From an uncultured bacterium (lineage in GTDB: Bacteria > Actinomycetota > Coriobacteriia > Coriobacteriales > Coriobacteriaceae), in assembly GCA_905216145.1 (NCBI GenBank), contig CAJMST010000023.1, positions 1 to 30,599 of the forward strand: DNA of 30,599 nucleotides, written 5' to 3'. Both the position numbers and the translations under genes were made by a program. Shown piece by piece: positions 6,458-14,296 of the stretch (position 1 is its first letter; each line of letters opens with the position of its first letter). The notes under the pieces are model-generated. The model worked only from the letters and a program-made list of their open reading frames with translations. It was not told the origin of the DNA and did no database searches.

Positions 6458-7657
6458 CTAGAGCTTGTGGTGGCGCTCTTCTTTGCGCTCCTCGGCTGCC
6501 TGCTCCTCCTGCTTAAAGGCGGGGTCGTCGGGGGTGACGAGCTCGTCCTCGTGCGTGCGCTTGTTGTAATGGTGGCGCAGCACGGGCTCAAACAGGTGCA
6601 GGTGCTTGGCGAAGGCCGCCGAGCCAATGGCGAGCACGGTAAAGATGAGCACGCGCATGGGCACTTCGACCTGGTTGATCGCGGCGGCGCCGGCCGAAAG
6701 CATAATGCACCAGGCATAGATGAGTAGCACGGCCTGCTTTTGGTTGTAGCCCTCTTGGATCAGGCGGTGGTGGATGTGACCCTTGTCGGCCTGTCCGATG
6801 CTAATGTGGGCGCGCTTGCGGCGAACGATAGCGCTGAACGTGTCGATGATGGGCACGCCGGCCACGATGAGCGGGATGATGAGCGAGGTGAGCGCGGCGG
6901 TGCGGCTCACGTTGAGCAGCGAGATGGAACCCAGCGCAAAGCCCAGCAGCAGTGACCCCGAGTCGCCCAAGAAGATGCTCGCGGGGTTGAAGTTATAGTG
7001 TAAAAAGGCCACGCATGCGCCGAAAAGCGCGATGGAGAGCGCGGCGGCATCGATGCGGCCCGAAAGCACGGCCATCGAAAACATGGTGAACGACGCGATG
7101 CCGCAGATGCCCGTCGCCAGGCCGTCGAGGCCGTCGATAAGGTTGATGATGTTGGTGAACGCCACCAGGTAGACCACGGTGATGGGGTAGGCGAGCCAGC
7201 CGAGCATGATCTCGCCGGGGGCAAACGGGTTGACGATGACACCGATGCGCAGGCCGCCAATGCAGGCGATGAGCGCGGCGAGTACCTGGCCGGCCAGCTT
7301 TTGCTTGGGCTTGAGCTGGAAGATGTCGTCGATCGCGCCGGTCGCATAAATTACGGTAAAGGAGAGCGCCAGCATGGGGTAGCTGATGTGCAGACGCGGG
7401 TGCGGTACTAAAACGGGCGGCCAGCCTAGGTACCAGGTGCCCAAGATTTGCACGATGCAGGCCACGACGAGGCCCAAAAAGACCGCCGTGCCGCCCATGC
7501 GCGGAATGGGCTTGGTGTTGATGCGGCGCTTAGAAGGATAGTCGACGGCATCGAGCTTAATTGCCAAGCGCTTGACCAGGGGCACCGCGAGGAAGGTCGT
7601 GATAAAAGCCGCCGCTGCCACGCATAGGTACGGTATGTAGCTCGGGGATGAAGCCAT
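6458..7657 (-). CDS. WecA/TagO-type polyprenyl-phosphate GlcNAc-1-phosphate transferase
   Basis: This 399-residue integral membrane enzyme moves a sugar-1-phosphate, usually GlcNAc-1-P, from UDP-sugar to undecaprenyl (or decaprenyl) phosphate, starting assembly of a wall polymer or surface glycan. The catalytic elements are GAIDDIFQL (Asp110-Asp111), NLIDGLDG (172-179), FLGDSGS (229-235) and the HIHHRL box (294-299), which separates WecA/TagO from MraY. About ten to eleven hydrophobic helices span residues 5-360, then a charged, histidine-rich cytoplasmic tail (RTHEDELVTPDDPAFKQEEQ onward). A TTG in frame 18 nt upstream has no ribosome site; ATG 7657 is preferred although its GGCGG is distant. 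trpS follows on the same strand. The exact glycan made is unknown. Confidence 0.9.
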   Translation of the reverse strand: MASSPSYIPYLCVAAAAFITTFLAVPLVKRLAIKLDAVDYPSKRRINTKPIPRMGGTAVFLGLVVACIVQILGTWYLGWPPVLVPHPRLHISYPMLALSFTVIYATGAIDDIFQLKPKQKLAGQVLAALIACIGGLRIGVIVNPFAPGEIMLGWLAYPITVVYLVAFTNIINLIDGLDGLATGICGIASFTMFSMAVLSGRIDAAALSIALFGACVAFLHYNFNPASIFLGDSGSLLLGFALGSISLLNVSRTAALTSLIIPLIVAGVPIIDTFSAIVRRKRAHISIGQADKGHIHHRLIQEGYNQKQAVLLIYAWCIMLSAGAAAINQVEVPMRVLIFTVLAIGSAAFAKHLHLFEPVLRHHYNKRTHEDELVTPDDPAFKQEEQAAEERKEERHHKL

Positions 7658-7728
7658 GAATCTAAAAACCGCCAAGCGTCGAAGGAAAAGGTCAGAAGAA
7701 CGCCATGCGCAAAGGGCATAGCCGAACC

Positions 7729-7758
7729 ATAATACTCGACCAAGGGGGGTGCATGTAA
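7729..7758 (-). promoter_or_regulatory. Promoter of the WecA/TagO-type gene
   Basis: On the minus strand TTACAT (7758-7753), an 18-nt spacer and TATTAT (7734-7729) make a reasonable sigma-70 promoter. Transcription would begin near 7722, giving a leader of about 65 nt. This places the gene's own promoter downstream of the small-RNA terminator at 7888-7915. Confidence 0.5.
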
Positions 7759-7887
7759 TTGCACGCAGCGATAATCACGCGCTTACCAGATATTGGGATG
7801 TTGTCGATGGCTTGTCGGGATGCCGGCGGGGATCCATATGGACTGTATGGTGATTTTTGGCAAAAGAAAACCACCCCCCACGTTACG

Positions 7888-8036
7888 AAAATGAACCCAC
7901 CTAAAACAGGTGGGTGCCCTCATCGACTGTTCCAGCGTCCTTAGCAACGAAGGATACCTGTACTAGGTACGACTGTGTGGGCTCCCTAAATAAACGCGAC
8001 GGTTCACCCAGTTGCTCCGCGGGGGGCGGAATACCT
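7888..8036 (-). ncRNA. Putative small RNA (about 145 nt, possibly 6S-like)
   Basis: No convincing gene lies in the 525 nt between the divergent genes at 7657 and 8183. On the minus strand a -10-like TATGAT (8044-8039) is followed by structured sequence. Its hairpins include TACCT-AGTAC-AGGTA and TCCTT/AAGGA. It ends in a terminator-like 8-bp stem ACCCACCT/AGGTGGGT (7895-7902, 7908-7915) with a TTTT stretch at 7891-7888. A TGGGTG segment near the 5' side could pair with the 5' arm of that stem. Size and closing-stem layout recall 6S RNA, but I could not align it to a known family from memory. The ends are approximate and an attenuator is an alternative. Confidence 0.4.
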
Positions 8037-8069
8037 ACATCATAAAGCGGCACTTTGTCGATTCCAGTC

Positions 8070-8098
8070 TTGACATTACAAAAATCGTGTCGGACGAT
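8070..8098 (+). promoter_or_regulatory. Promoter of the radical SAM gene
   Basis: A perfect -35 TTGACA (8070-8075) is followed after 17 nt by the weaker -10 GACGAT (8093-8098). The leader then contains a GCCGC-CTAC-GCGGC hairpin about 60 nt before the start codon. Confidence 0.45.
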
Positions 8099-8182
8099 TA
8101 CGGCGCCTTGGGGCTTGAGCCGCCTACGCGGCCTGGCCCTTTATGTTTGAGCTGCTGAATTGTTGTTTTGGAGCATGTTTTT

Positions 8183-9121
8183 ATGCCGACGTCGTTGACC
8201 GAACTTTTTTCGCCCGCCTGCCATTTGTGTCCGCGCCGTTGCGGTGCGGCGCGCGATGAGGGCGCGCGCGGCGTATGCGGTGCTAACGACACGCTCAAGG
8301 TGGCCCGCGCAGCGCTCCATATGTGGGAGGAGCCGCCTATCTCGGGTGAGGCCGGTTCGGGCACGATCTTCTTTAGCGGTTGCTCGCTTAAATGTATCTA
8401 CTGCCAGAACCACGAGATCTCGACCGGCAATTTTGGCCTTGAGATTTCGCCTGAGCGCCTGGTCGAGATTATGCTGGAACTGCAGGACCAGGGTGCCAAC
8501 AACATCAATTTGGTGACGGCGACGCACTATGCGCACCTGTTGCCTGCCGCGATTGCCGCGGCACGGATGCGCGGGCTGGTCATCCCGATCGTCTACAACA
8601 CGAGTGGTTACGAGCGTGCGAGTGCCGTGGCGGCGCTGTGCGACCTGGTTGATGTGTGGCTCACCGACTTTAAATATGCCGATGCCGGGCTTGCGCAGTC
8701 GCTTTCTCATATTAAGGACTACCCGCGCGTGGCCGTGTCGGGTCTGGCCCAGATGGCGCGCGAGATCGATCGCCGCGGGGGAGAGCTGGTGGATGAGGGC
8801 GGGCTCATGAAGCGCGGCATCATCGTGCGTCACCTGGTGTTGCCAGGGCATGCGGACGACTCGTGTCGCGTGCTGGACCTGGTGTGGCAGACGGTGGGCG
8901 ACGTGCCGATCTCGGTTATGAACCAATACACGCCCAATGCCCTCATGCGCGAGCAGGGCGGCGACCTGGCACGCGCCGTGACGCGTGAGGAGTACGAGCA
9001 GGTGCTCGACCATGCCGACGACCTGGGCTTTACGACGATGTTCTGGCAAGAGGGCGGCGCGGTAGACGAGAGCTTCACCCCGGCCTTCGACACCACCGGT
9101 GTTCTTACCAGCGCAAAGTAG
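8183..9121 (+). CDS. PflX-like radical SAM protein
   Basis: This 312-residue iron-sulfur protein belongs to the radical SAM superfamily, in the group annotated as PflX or pyruvate-formate-lyase-activating-enzyme-like (COG1313 type). The SAM-cluster motif CxxxCxxC is in FFSGCSLKCIYCQNHEIS (Cys67, Cys71, Cys74). An N-terminal cysteine set (Cys13, Cys16, Cys20, Cys32, in ACHLCPRRCGAARDEGARGVCG) suggests a second metal or cluster site. The C-terminal half carries the TIM-barrel segments DVWLTDFKYAD, RHLVLPGHADDS and VMNQYTPN typical of the group. ATG 8183 is preferred over an in-frame TTG at 8168 because GGAG (8170-8173) serves it. No glycyl-radical enzyme gene is adjacent, so its substrate is unknown. 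Confidence 0.88.
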   Translation: MPTSLTELFSPACHLCPRRCGAARDEGARGVCGANDTLKVARAALHMWEEPPISGEAGSGTIFFSGCSLKCIYCQNHEISTGNFGLEISPERLVEIMLELQDQGANNINLVTATHYAHLLPAAIAAARMRGLVIPIVYNTSGYERASAVAALCDLVDVWLTDFKYADAGLAQSLSHIKDYPRVAVSGLAQMAREIDRRGGELVDEGGLMKRGIIVRHLVLPGHADDSCRVLDLVWQTVGDVPISVMNQYTPNALMREQGGDLARAVTREEYEQVLDHADDLGFTTMFWQEGGAVDESFTPAFDTTGVLTSAK

Positions 9122-9130
9122 TGCGTTCGT

Positions 9131-9211
9131 CGATGATTTTTCTGGGACGGGGATTAAAAAATCATCGAGAGGATTGCCTGCTCGAAAAGTTGTCAAAATA
9201 GCCCCGTCCCA
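9131..9211. repeat. Interlocked inverted-repeat element
   Basis: CGATGATTTTT (9131-9141) pairs with AAAAATCATCG (9157-9167), and TGGGACGGGG (9143-9152) pairs with CCCCGTCCCA (9202-9211). The second repeat begins inside the loop of the first and ends beyond it, so the two pairings interlock like a pseudoknot or are alternatives. It carries a GGGAC/GTCCC box similar to other repeats here. It starts just after the radical SAM gene and could act as its terminator. Confidence 0.6.
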
Positions 9212-9231
9212 AAAAGACTGGTTATTGGGCG

Positions 9232-9259
9232 TTGACAGTTGGCGAGTCGTAGGTAAAAT
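9232..9259 (+). promoter_or_regulatory. Promoter of tRNA-Ala
   Basis: A perfect TTGACA (9232-9237), a 16-nt spacer and TAAAAT (9254-9259) lie just upstream of the tRNA. This is one of the best promoter matches in the window. Confidence 0.7.
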
Positions 9260-9272
9260 ATCAACTTGTCCT

Positions 9273-9345
9273 GGGGACGTAGCTCAGTTGGGAGAGCGCT
9301 GCCGTCGCATGGCAGAGGCCGAGGGTTCGACTCCCTTCGTCTCCA
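9273..9345 (+). tRNA. tRNA-Ala (anticodon CGC)
   Basis: A full cloverleaf is visible. The acceptor stem GGGGACG pairs with CGTCTCC, including the G3-U70 wobble that marks alanine tRNAs. The D-arm contains AGCTCAGTTGGGAGAGC, the anticodon stem CTGCC/GGCAG holds the loop GTCGCAT (anticodon CGC, codon GCG), and the T-loop is TTCGACT. The CCA end is not encoded (ACCC follows). Decoding GCG with a dedicated tRNA fits a GC-rich genome. Confidence 0.95.
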
Positions 9346-9359
9346 CCCTTGGATTTGAT

Positions 9360-9391
9360 AAGCCGCTGACATTGTGTCGGCGGCTTTTTTT
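9360..9391 (+). terminator. Terminator after tRNA-Ala
   Basis: AAGCCGCTGACA (9360-9371) and TGTCGGCGGCTT (9375-9386) form a 12-bp stem with one G-U pair and a 3-nt loop, followed by a run of seven T (9385-9391). It separates the tRNA from the gene starting at 9411. Confidence 0.85.
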
Positions 9392-9410
9392 AAAAAGAAA
9401 GGGCTGAATT

Positions 9411-9869
9411 ATGGCCGAGCTTGAGTCCCAACCACTGTCTGCCGAGGAGCGTGCCGAGTTGGAAGAGCTCCGCGCCGAGAAGGCTCGTCGCGAGGCCCAG
9501 GAAGAGGCCCGTCGTGAGCGCGAAGAGCTGGCTGCTCTGCGTGCCGAGCGTGCTAAGGCCGAGGAGGCCGCCGCGAACGCCGCATCCGCATCGGCGCCCG
9601 CGCCCGCACCCAAGCCCGCTGCTGCGAAGCCTGCACCTGCCGCGCCCAAACCTCAGCCTAAAAAGGCCGCCCGTCCCAAGTCCGTCGAGCCCAAGCCGAG
9701 CCGTGACGAGATGACCTTTGCCCAGCGCATGGTTACCTCCAAGGAACCTACGGGCGAGAACGAGATCCCTGGCATGGCGCCGGCTCAAAAAATCATCATT
9801 GTCCTTGCCCTCATCGCGTTTGTCATCTTTATGGGCTACACGATCCTGACCAGCATGGGCCTGCTCTAA
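9411..9869 (+). CDS. Tail-anchored coiled-coil protein of unknown function
   Basis: I do not recognise a named family. The 152-residue protein has three parts. Residues 8-57 are Glu/Arg/Ala-rich with a heptad pattern (AEERAELEELRAEKARREA), probably a long coiled coil. Residues 58-97 are an Ala/Pro/Lys-rich flexible linker. Residues about 127-147 (IIIVLALIAFVIFMGYTIL) form one membrane helix right at the C-terminus. There is no signal peptide, so the coiled coil should face the cytoplasm, tethered to the membrane. AAAGGG (9398-9403) supports ATG 9411. It follows the tRNA-Ala terminator and precedes pncB by 84 nt, with no strong terminator between. A scaffold or envelope-linked role is only a guess. 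Confidence 0.8.
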   Translation: MAELESQPLSAEERAELEELRAEKARREAQEEARREREELAALRAERAKAEEAAANAASASAPAPAPKPAAAKPAPAAPKPQPKKAARPKSVEPKPSRDEMTFAQRMVTSKEPTGENEIPGMAPAQKIIIVLALIAFVIFMGYTILTSMGLL

Positions 9870-9953
9870 CCGATTTGCATCGGGTGTCATGTCCACATCC
9901 TCTGCTCTCGTCTAACCCTCAAATTCTGTACCACACATCCGAAAGGTCGCCCC

Positions 9954-11459
9954 ATGGCTTTGACCGACATCTCGCATCCCACCGACATTGCAATGCTCAC
10001 CGATCTGTACGAGCTCACTATGGCCCAGGGCCTGTGGGAGAGCGGCAAGGCCAATGAGCAGGGTTGTTTTACCGCGTTTTACCGCGACCATCCCTTTGGC
10101 AGCGCCTATGCCGTCATGTGCGGCACCGCCGAACTGCCCGAGCTGGTCGAGAATCTGCGCTTTACGCCCGAGGACATCGACTACCTCGCCTCGCTCCAGG
10201 CCCCTGCCGGCGGCGCGATGTTCAAGCCTGGATTCCTCGACTACCTGCGCGATTTTCGTGCGCATGTAAACATCGACGCCGTGCCCGAGGGCGAGCTCGT
10301 CTTTCCGCGCGAGCCCATGGTGCGCGTCACCGGCCCCGCGTTGGAGTGCCAGCTGCTCGAGACGGCGCTGCTTAACATTGTCGGCTTCCAGACGCTTGTC
10401 GCCACCAAGACGGCGCGCGTGGTGCTCGCCGCCGACGGTCGTCCCGTGGCGGAGTTTGGCCTGCGCCGAGCCCAGGGTCCTGATGGCGGCCTGGCCGTTG
10501 CACGCGCGAGCTACGTTGCCGGCTGCTCCTCTACGTCCAATGTGCTCGCCGGCCGCCGCTACGGTATTCCCGTCTTTGGCACGCATGCGCACAGCTGGGT
10601 GATGAGCTTCGATTCCGAGCTCGAGGCCTTCCGTGCCTTTGCCAAATCGAGCCCCAAGAACTGCACGCTGCTCATCGACACCTATGACGTGCGCGAGGGC
10701 TGCGAACATGCCATTACGGTTGCCAAGGAGATGGAGGCGGTGGGTGAGCGTCTGTCGGCTATTCGTATCGACTCCGGCGACCTCGCCAAGCTCTCCAAGT
10801 ATGTTCGCGGCCGTTTTGATGCCGAGGGCCTGCCCTATGTGGGGATTTCGGTTTCTAACGATCTGGATGAGTACACGATTCAGTCACTGCTCGACCAGGG
10901 CGCGCCCATCGACAGCTTTGGCGTGGGTACCAAGCTCGCGACCTGCTATGACCAGCCGGCGCTGGGCGGCGTGTACAAGCTTTCCGCCCGCCGTGCGAGC
11001 GAGGCAGATCCGTGGACACCGGTGGTCAAGCTCTCCGAGCAGCCCTACAAGCGCACGATCCCGGGTGTGCAACGCGTGCGCCGTTATTACGACGGCTTTG
11101 GCGGACCGGTCTGCGACATGATCTACGACGAGGACCATCTGGCGGGGGAGGGCGCCGCGCGCGGCAATACCCTCGTGGCCGTGAATGATGCCGCCCTGGT
11201 GACTGATGTGTCCGAACTTGAGTATCGCGAGCTGCTGGTGCCGATCGTGCGCGATGGCAGTGCGGTGGCTCCGCGTGAGAGCATCCAGGACGCGCGCGAG
11301 CGCTGTGCTTGGGCGCTCGATCATCTGGACGCAGCTTTCAAGCGCTTCCTGTACCCGCAGACCTATGTGGTGGGCATGGAGCAGGGCCTGGCTCAGGTGC
11401 GCGACGAGCTCGTGCGCAAGAACATGGCCGCGGCCTCTGCCTTTCCCTGGGCTCACTAA
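9954..11459 (+). CDS. pncB: Nicotinate phosphoribosyltransferase
   Basis: The 501-residue enzyme joins nicotinate and PRPP to give nicotinate mononucleotide, the salvage entry to NAD (Preiss-Handler pathway). The N-terminus (LTDLYELTMAQGLWESG) is characteristic. The conserved histidine region GTHAHSWVMSF (His211, His213) holds the autophosphorylated residue. IRIDSGDLAKLSK (from 270) binds the phosphoribosyl group, and SFGVGTKLATC follows. The length and the C-terminal extension fit the longer Gram-positive PncB class. The start is supported by GAAAGG (9941-9946). proB follows on the same strand after 79 nt without a visible terminator, so the two may be cotranscribed. Confidence 0.95.
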   Translation: MALTDISHPTDIAMLTDLYELTMAQGLWESGKANEQGCFTAFYRDHPFGSAYAVMCGTAELPELVENLRFTPEDIDYLASLQAPAGGAMFKPGFLDYLRDFRAHVNIDAVPEGELVFPREPMVRVTGPALECQLLETALLNIVGFQTLVATKTARVVLAADGRPVAEFGLRRAQGPDGGLAVARASYVAGCSSTSNVLAGRRYGIPVFGTHAHSWVMSFDSELEAFRAFAKSSPKNCTLLIDTYDVREGCEHAITVAKEMEAVGERLSAIRIDSGDLAKLSKYVRGRFDAEGLPYVGISVSNDLDEYTIQSLLDQGAPIDSFGVGTKLATCYDQPALGGVYKLSARRASEADPWTPVVKLSEQPYKRTIPGVQRVRRYYDGFGGPVCDMIYDEDHLAGEGAARGNTLVAVNDAALVTDVSELEYRELLVPIVRDGSAVAPRESIQDARERCAWALDHLDAAFKRFLYPQTYVVGMEQGLAQVRDELVRKNMAAASAFPWAH

Positions 11460-11538
11460 TTCCTTGGGCGGTTGGGGCGAGTCACGCTCCCTTGGCCGCC
11501 AGCTCGGCCGTTCGCTGAACAGTTGATTGGTTTGACGT

Positions 11539-12666
11539 ATGACGACTTCTTATAAAACGATGGTGGTAAAGATCGGTTCGTCCACGGTGGTGGGTGCCGA
11601 TGGCAAGGTCAACCGCGCCTTTATCGGCGGACTTGCCGATCAGGCCGCAGCGCTGCGCAAGCTCGGCTGGCGTCTGGTCGTGGTGAGCTCGGGCGCTATC
11701 GCCTGTGGCTATCCCGTGTTGGGCTTCGACCGCAAGCCGGTCGGTGACCTGCCGAGCCTGCAGGCCTGCGCCTCGGCTGGTCAGTGCATCATCTCGTCGG
11801 CCTACGACGAGGAGTTCCATGCGCGCGACCTGCTCGCCTCGCTCGTGTTGCTCACGCGCCATGATACGGCCCGTCGCACGTCCTACCTGCACGCGCGCGA
11901 CGCTCTGCTGCGCCTGGTGGAGCTGGGCGTGGTGCCGGTTGTCAACGAGAACGATACCGTCACCGTCGACGAGATCAAGTTTGGCGACAACGACACGCTG
12001 GCGGCGCTTGTGAGCTGCCTGGTTTCTGCCGATCTGTGCGTGACGCTCTCGGACATCGATGGCCTCTATACCGCCAATCCGCACGAGGACCCCACGGCCG
12101 AGTTCGTCCCGGTCGTGCATAAGATCGATGCCAAGATTATCGCCTCGGCGGGTGATTCTTCCACATCGGTGGGCACGGGCGGCATGATTACCAAGATCCG
12201 TGCGAGCCGCATTCTGATGACGGCGGGCATTCAGAGCGTGATTTGCTCGGGCGAGGAGCCCGATGCACTCGTGCGCCTGGCCCGTGGCGAGAGTGTGGGA
12301 ACCCTGTTCGATCCGCCGGCGGAACGCCTGGACATTGCGCCGCGCAAGCTGTGGATCGCACTGGGCGACAAGGCGCATGGCTCGGTGACGGTCGATGACG
12401 GCGCCGCGAAGGCGCTGGTCAGCCGTGGTTCTTCCTTGCTTGCGGTGGGTATTCGCGAGGTCGATGGCGCGTTTGCCGAGGGCGATGTGCTCGATGTGTG
12501 CGATCCGAGCGGTATGGTCGTCGCCCGCGGTATCGCCGAGGCCGATTCGGACGTGCTGGAACTTGCCGCCGGCCGCCGCCAGGACCAGATCGCCAGCAAC
12601 CGCCTGCTCGCTAACCTGGCCGAGAAGCCTGCGATCCATCGAGACAACTTGATTGTATTTGCATAA
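11539..12666 (+). CDS. proB: Glutamate 5-kinase
   Basis: The 375-residue enzyme phosphorylates glutamate to gamma-glutamyl phosphate, the first and usually proline-inhibited step of proline synthesis. The amino-acid-kinase domain (about 1-260) shows MVVKIGSSTV, VVSSGAIACG, VVPVVNENDTV, FGDNDTLAALV, SDIDGLYTANP and GTGGMITKIRA. The C-terminal part (about 275-365) is a PUA domain, as in full-length bacterial ProB. The start at 11539 has no good Shine-Dalgarno sequence, so translation may depend on pncB coupling or be weak. proA is not adjacent: a gene on the opposite strand separates the two. A strong hairpin follows the stop codon at once. Confidence 0.96.
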   Translation: MTTSYKTMVVKIGSSTVVGADGKVNRAFIGGLADQAAALRKLGWRLVVVSSGAIACGYPVLGFDRKPVGDLPSLQACASAGQCIISSAYDEEFHARDLLASLVLLTRHDTARRTSYLHARDALLRLVELGVVPVVNENDTVTVDEIKFGDNDTLAALVSCLVSADLCVTLSDIDGLYTANPHEDPTAEFVPVVHKIDAKIIASAGDSSTSVGTGGMITKIRASRILMTAGIQSVICSGEEPDALVRLARGESVGTLFDPPAERLDIAPRKLWIALGDKAHGSVTVDDGAAKALVSRGSSLLAVGIREVDGAFAEGDVLDVCDPSGMVVARGIAEADSDVLELAAGRRQDQIASNRLLANLAEKPAIHRDNLIVFA

Positions 12667-12710
12667 AGAAAGACAGCGCTGCGAATCGTTTCCCGCAGCG
12701 CTGTCTTTCT
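12667..12710. terminator. proB terminator (17-bp perfect stem, bidirectional)
   Basis: AGAAAGACAGCGCTGCG (12667-12683) pairs fully with its complement at 12694-12710 around a 10-nt loop. It begins directly after the proB stop and also lies downstream of the convergent peptidase gene ending at 12766, so it probably serves both strands. Confidence 0.8.
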
Positions 12711-12711
12711 C

Positions 12712-12765
12712 GTGCCGGCACCTGGGGACGTTCTTTTTGTGCCGGCAGGTGGGGACACTCCTTTG
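12712..12765. repeat. Tandem 27-nt repeat with GGGGAC box
   Basis: Two units, 12712-12738 and 12739-12765, share GTGCCGGCA, then three bases, then GGGGAC and a pyrimidine-rich tail. Each contains the palindrome TGCCGGCA. The second unit ends exactly one base before the stop codon of the minus-strand peptidase gene. Together with the proB terminator it fills the convergent gap. Confidence 0.75.
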
Positions 12766-14184
12766 CTAGAAGATCTGGCGCAGGTCTCCTCGGTTGAGGG
12801 CTTCGTTGAAGAGGTGCTTGAACACCACGCTGCCGTGCAGGCCGTCGTGCTCGAACTCGTTCGTCACCCAGGCGTGCGAGTTGCCCACGCGGCTGAGCGT
12901 GTCGAGCTGCAGGTCCGAATCCACGTACATGTCGTCGAAATACACCGCGGCCTGGAGCGGCACTTCGTTGCAGGCCAGGCGCTGCGGGTCGTAGATCTTG
13001 TCCCAGCTGGTGTCTTCCATCAGCAGGTCCATGGCAGGCTTAAACGGCTTAAGCTCGGGCATCTGCTCGAACATCCACGGGAACATGGCCTCGCCGGTAA
13101 ACATGAGAGGGCGCGTGAGGGTGTCGAACTCGGCACGGCGTGCCTTCTCTTCTGCCGCGGCCCAGCGAATGGGCATGGTATCGCCGTCGGCGTAGATGAA
13201 CTCCTGCAGTGTCCAGTACAGCGGGTTTGTACGCGTGTTGGTGCGCTCGAAGGCGCGCATCAAAAAGCTGTCAGATACCGAGGCGCCGCAGGTCAGCGTG
13301 CCGTCGCCGTCAACAAAAGCGTGATCGATAATCCAATGCATACGCTCAAAGCTCGGCTTCATGCCAAAGTCGCTGCCCATGAGCTGTAGGCGCTCGACCG
13401 TCATCGGCGAGCCGTCGGGCAGCACGGGCTTCTGTGCCTCGAGCGCATCGGCCAGGGCTGCCACGCGCTCGACGTCGGCGGGGTAGCGGTTGTAATACTG
13501 CTGCGTCTTGGCGGCCATGCGCGGGAAGGTGTGCGCGTAGACCTCGCTGGCGCTCGCCGGCACGTGGGGGATGCCGCCGCAGGTAAAGCTCGCCGCCACG
13601 CCCTCGGGGAAGAGCGACAGATAGCTCAGCGTCAAAAAGCCGCCGTAGCTCTGGCCGAGCGTGACCCACGGCTTGCCGCCAAAGCCCACCAGTCGTAGGT
13701 ATTCAAAATCGCGCACGATGGAGCTGGCGAGGTGGCGCTTGAGGAAGTCCGCCTGCGAGCGTGCTGTATCGGCGCCGGCGGCCGTTGCGCGATCACCCAG
13801 TGCCTTGATCGTGCGTCCGTCCACGCAGCTACTGCGTCCGGTGCCGCGCTGGTCGGGAAGGACCACGCGGAAGTGCTTGACGGCCTCCTCGATCCAGCCG
13901 TCGCTTGTGGGCGACGGCGGACGCGGGCTCTCGCCGCCGGGGCCGCCCTGCAAAAACAGGAGCAGCGGCAGATCGTCGTTGATGCGGTCGGGCGCGCAAA
14001 CCACGCGGTAGAAGAGTTTGATGCTCTCGGGCGCGCCGGCGATGGGTGCCGGCATAGCGCCGCGGCGCATGGTGCTGCCGACGGCCAGGAGCATCGGCTC
14101 CAGGCCGCGCCAGTCAAGGGGGACGTCGATGCTGTGGTCCTCGACGTAAAGGCCGGGGACGTGGTACGAAGTGATGAGGGCCAT
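12766..14184 (-). CDS. Prolyl-aminopeptidase-like alpha/beta hydrolase (S33 family)
   Basis: The 472-residue protein resembles proline iminopeptidases of family S33, which release N-terminal proline from peptides. It has QGGPGG (79-84, oxyanion region), DQRGTGRS (111-118) and the nucleophile elbow GQSYGG with Ser179. The late histidine is probably in the GLHGSVVFKH segment near the C-terminus. No signal peptide is seen, so it should be cytoplasmic. The frame is open to 14265, but ATG 14184 with GGAAGA upstream fits the family. The gene lies inverted between proB and proA, which is suggestive since its likely product is proline. An esterase with another substrate cannot be excluded. Confidence 0.85.
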   Translation of the reverse strand: MALITSYHVPGLYVEDHSIDVPLDWRGLEPMLLAVGSTMRRGAMPAPIAGAPESIKLFYRVVCAPDRINDDLPLLLFLQGGPGGESPRPPSPTSDGWIEEAVKHFRVVLPDQRGTGRSSCVDGRTIKALGDRATAAGADTARSQADFLKRHLASSIVRDFEYLRLVGFGGKPWVTLGQSYGGFLTLSYLSLFPEGVAASFTCGGIPHVPASASEVYAHTFPRMAAKTQQYYNRYPADVERVAALADALEAQKPVLPDGSPMTVERLQLMGSDFGMKPSFERMHWIIDHAFVDGDGTLTCGASVSDSFLMRAFERTNTRTNPLYWTLQEFIYADGDTMPIRWAAAEEKARRAEFDTLTRPLMFTGEAMFPWMFEQMPELKPFKPAMDLLMEDTSWDKIYDPQRLACNEVPLQAAVYFDDMYVDSDLQLDTLSRVGNSHAWVTNEFEHDGLHGSVVFKHLFNEALNRGDLRQIF

Positions 14185-14296
14185 GTGAGTCTTCCGTTCG
14201 TTGCGGTGTTTCGGGTTGACCAATTCTACCGCCGCGGGCGAGGCCATGCGCAAATCGGCTACCATGGTTGCAAACTTCTAGGAGAAAGGGCCGCCC

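Noticed and set aside
7759..7944. Short plus-strand open frame (61 codons) in the divergent gap
   Set aside because: It lacks a ribosome site and overlaps the likely small RNA and the promoter of the sugar transferase gene on the other strand; no family resemblance.
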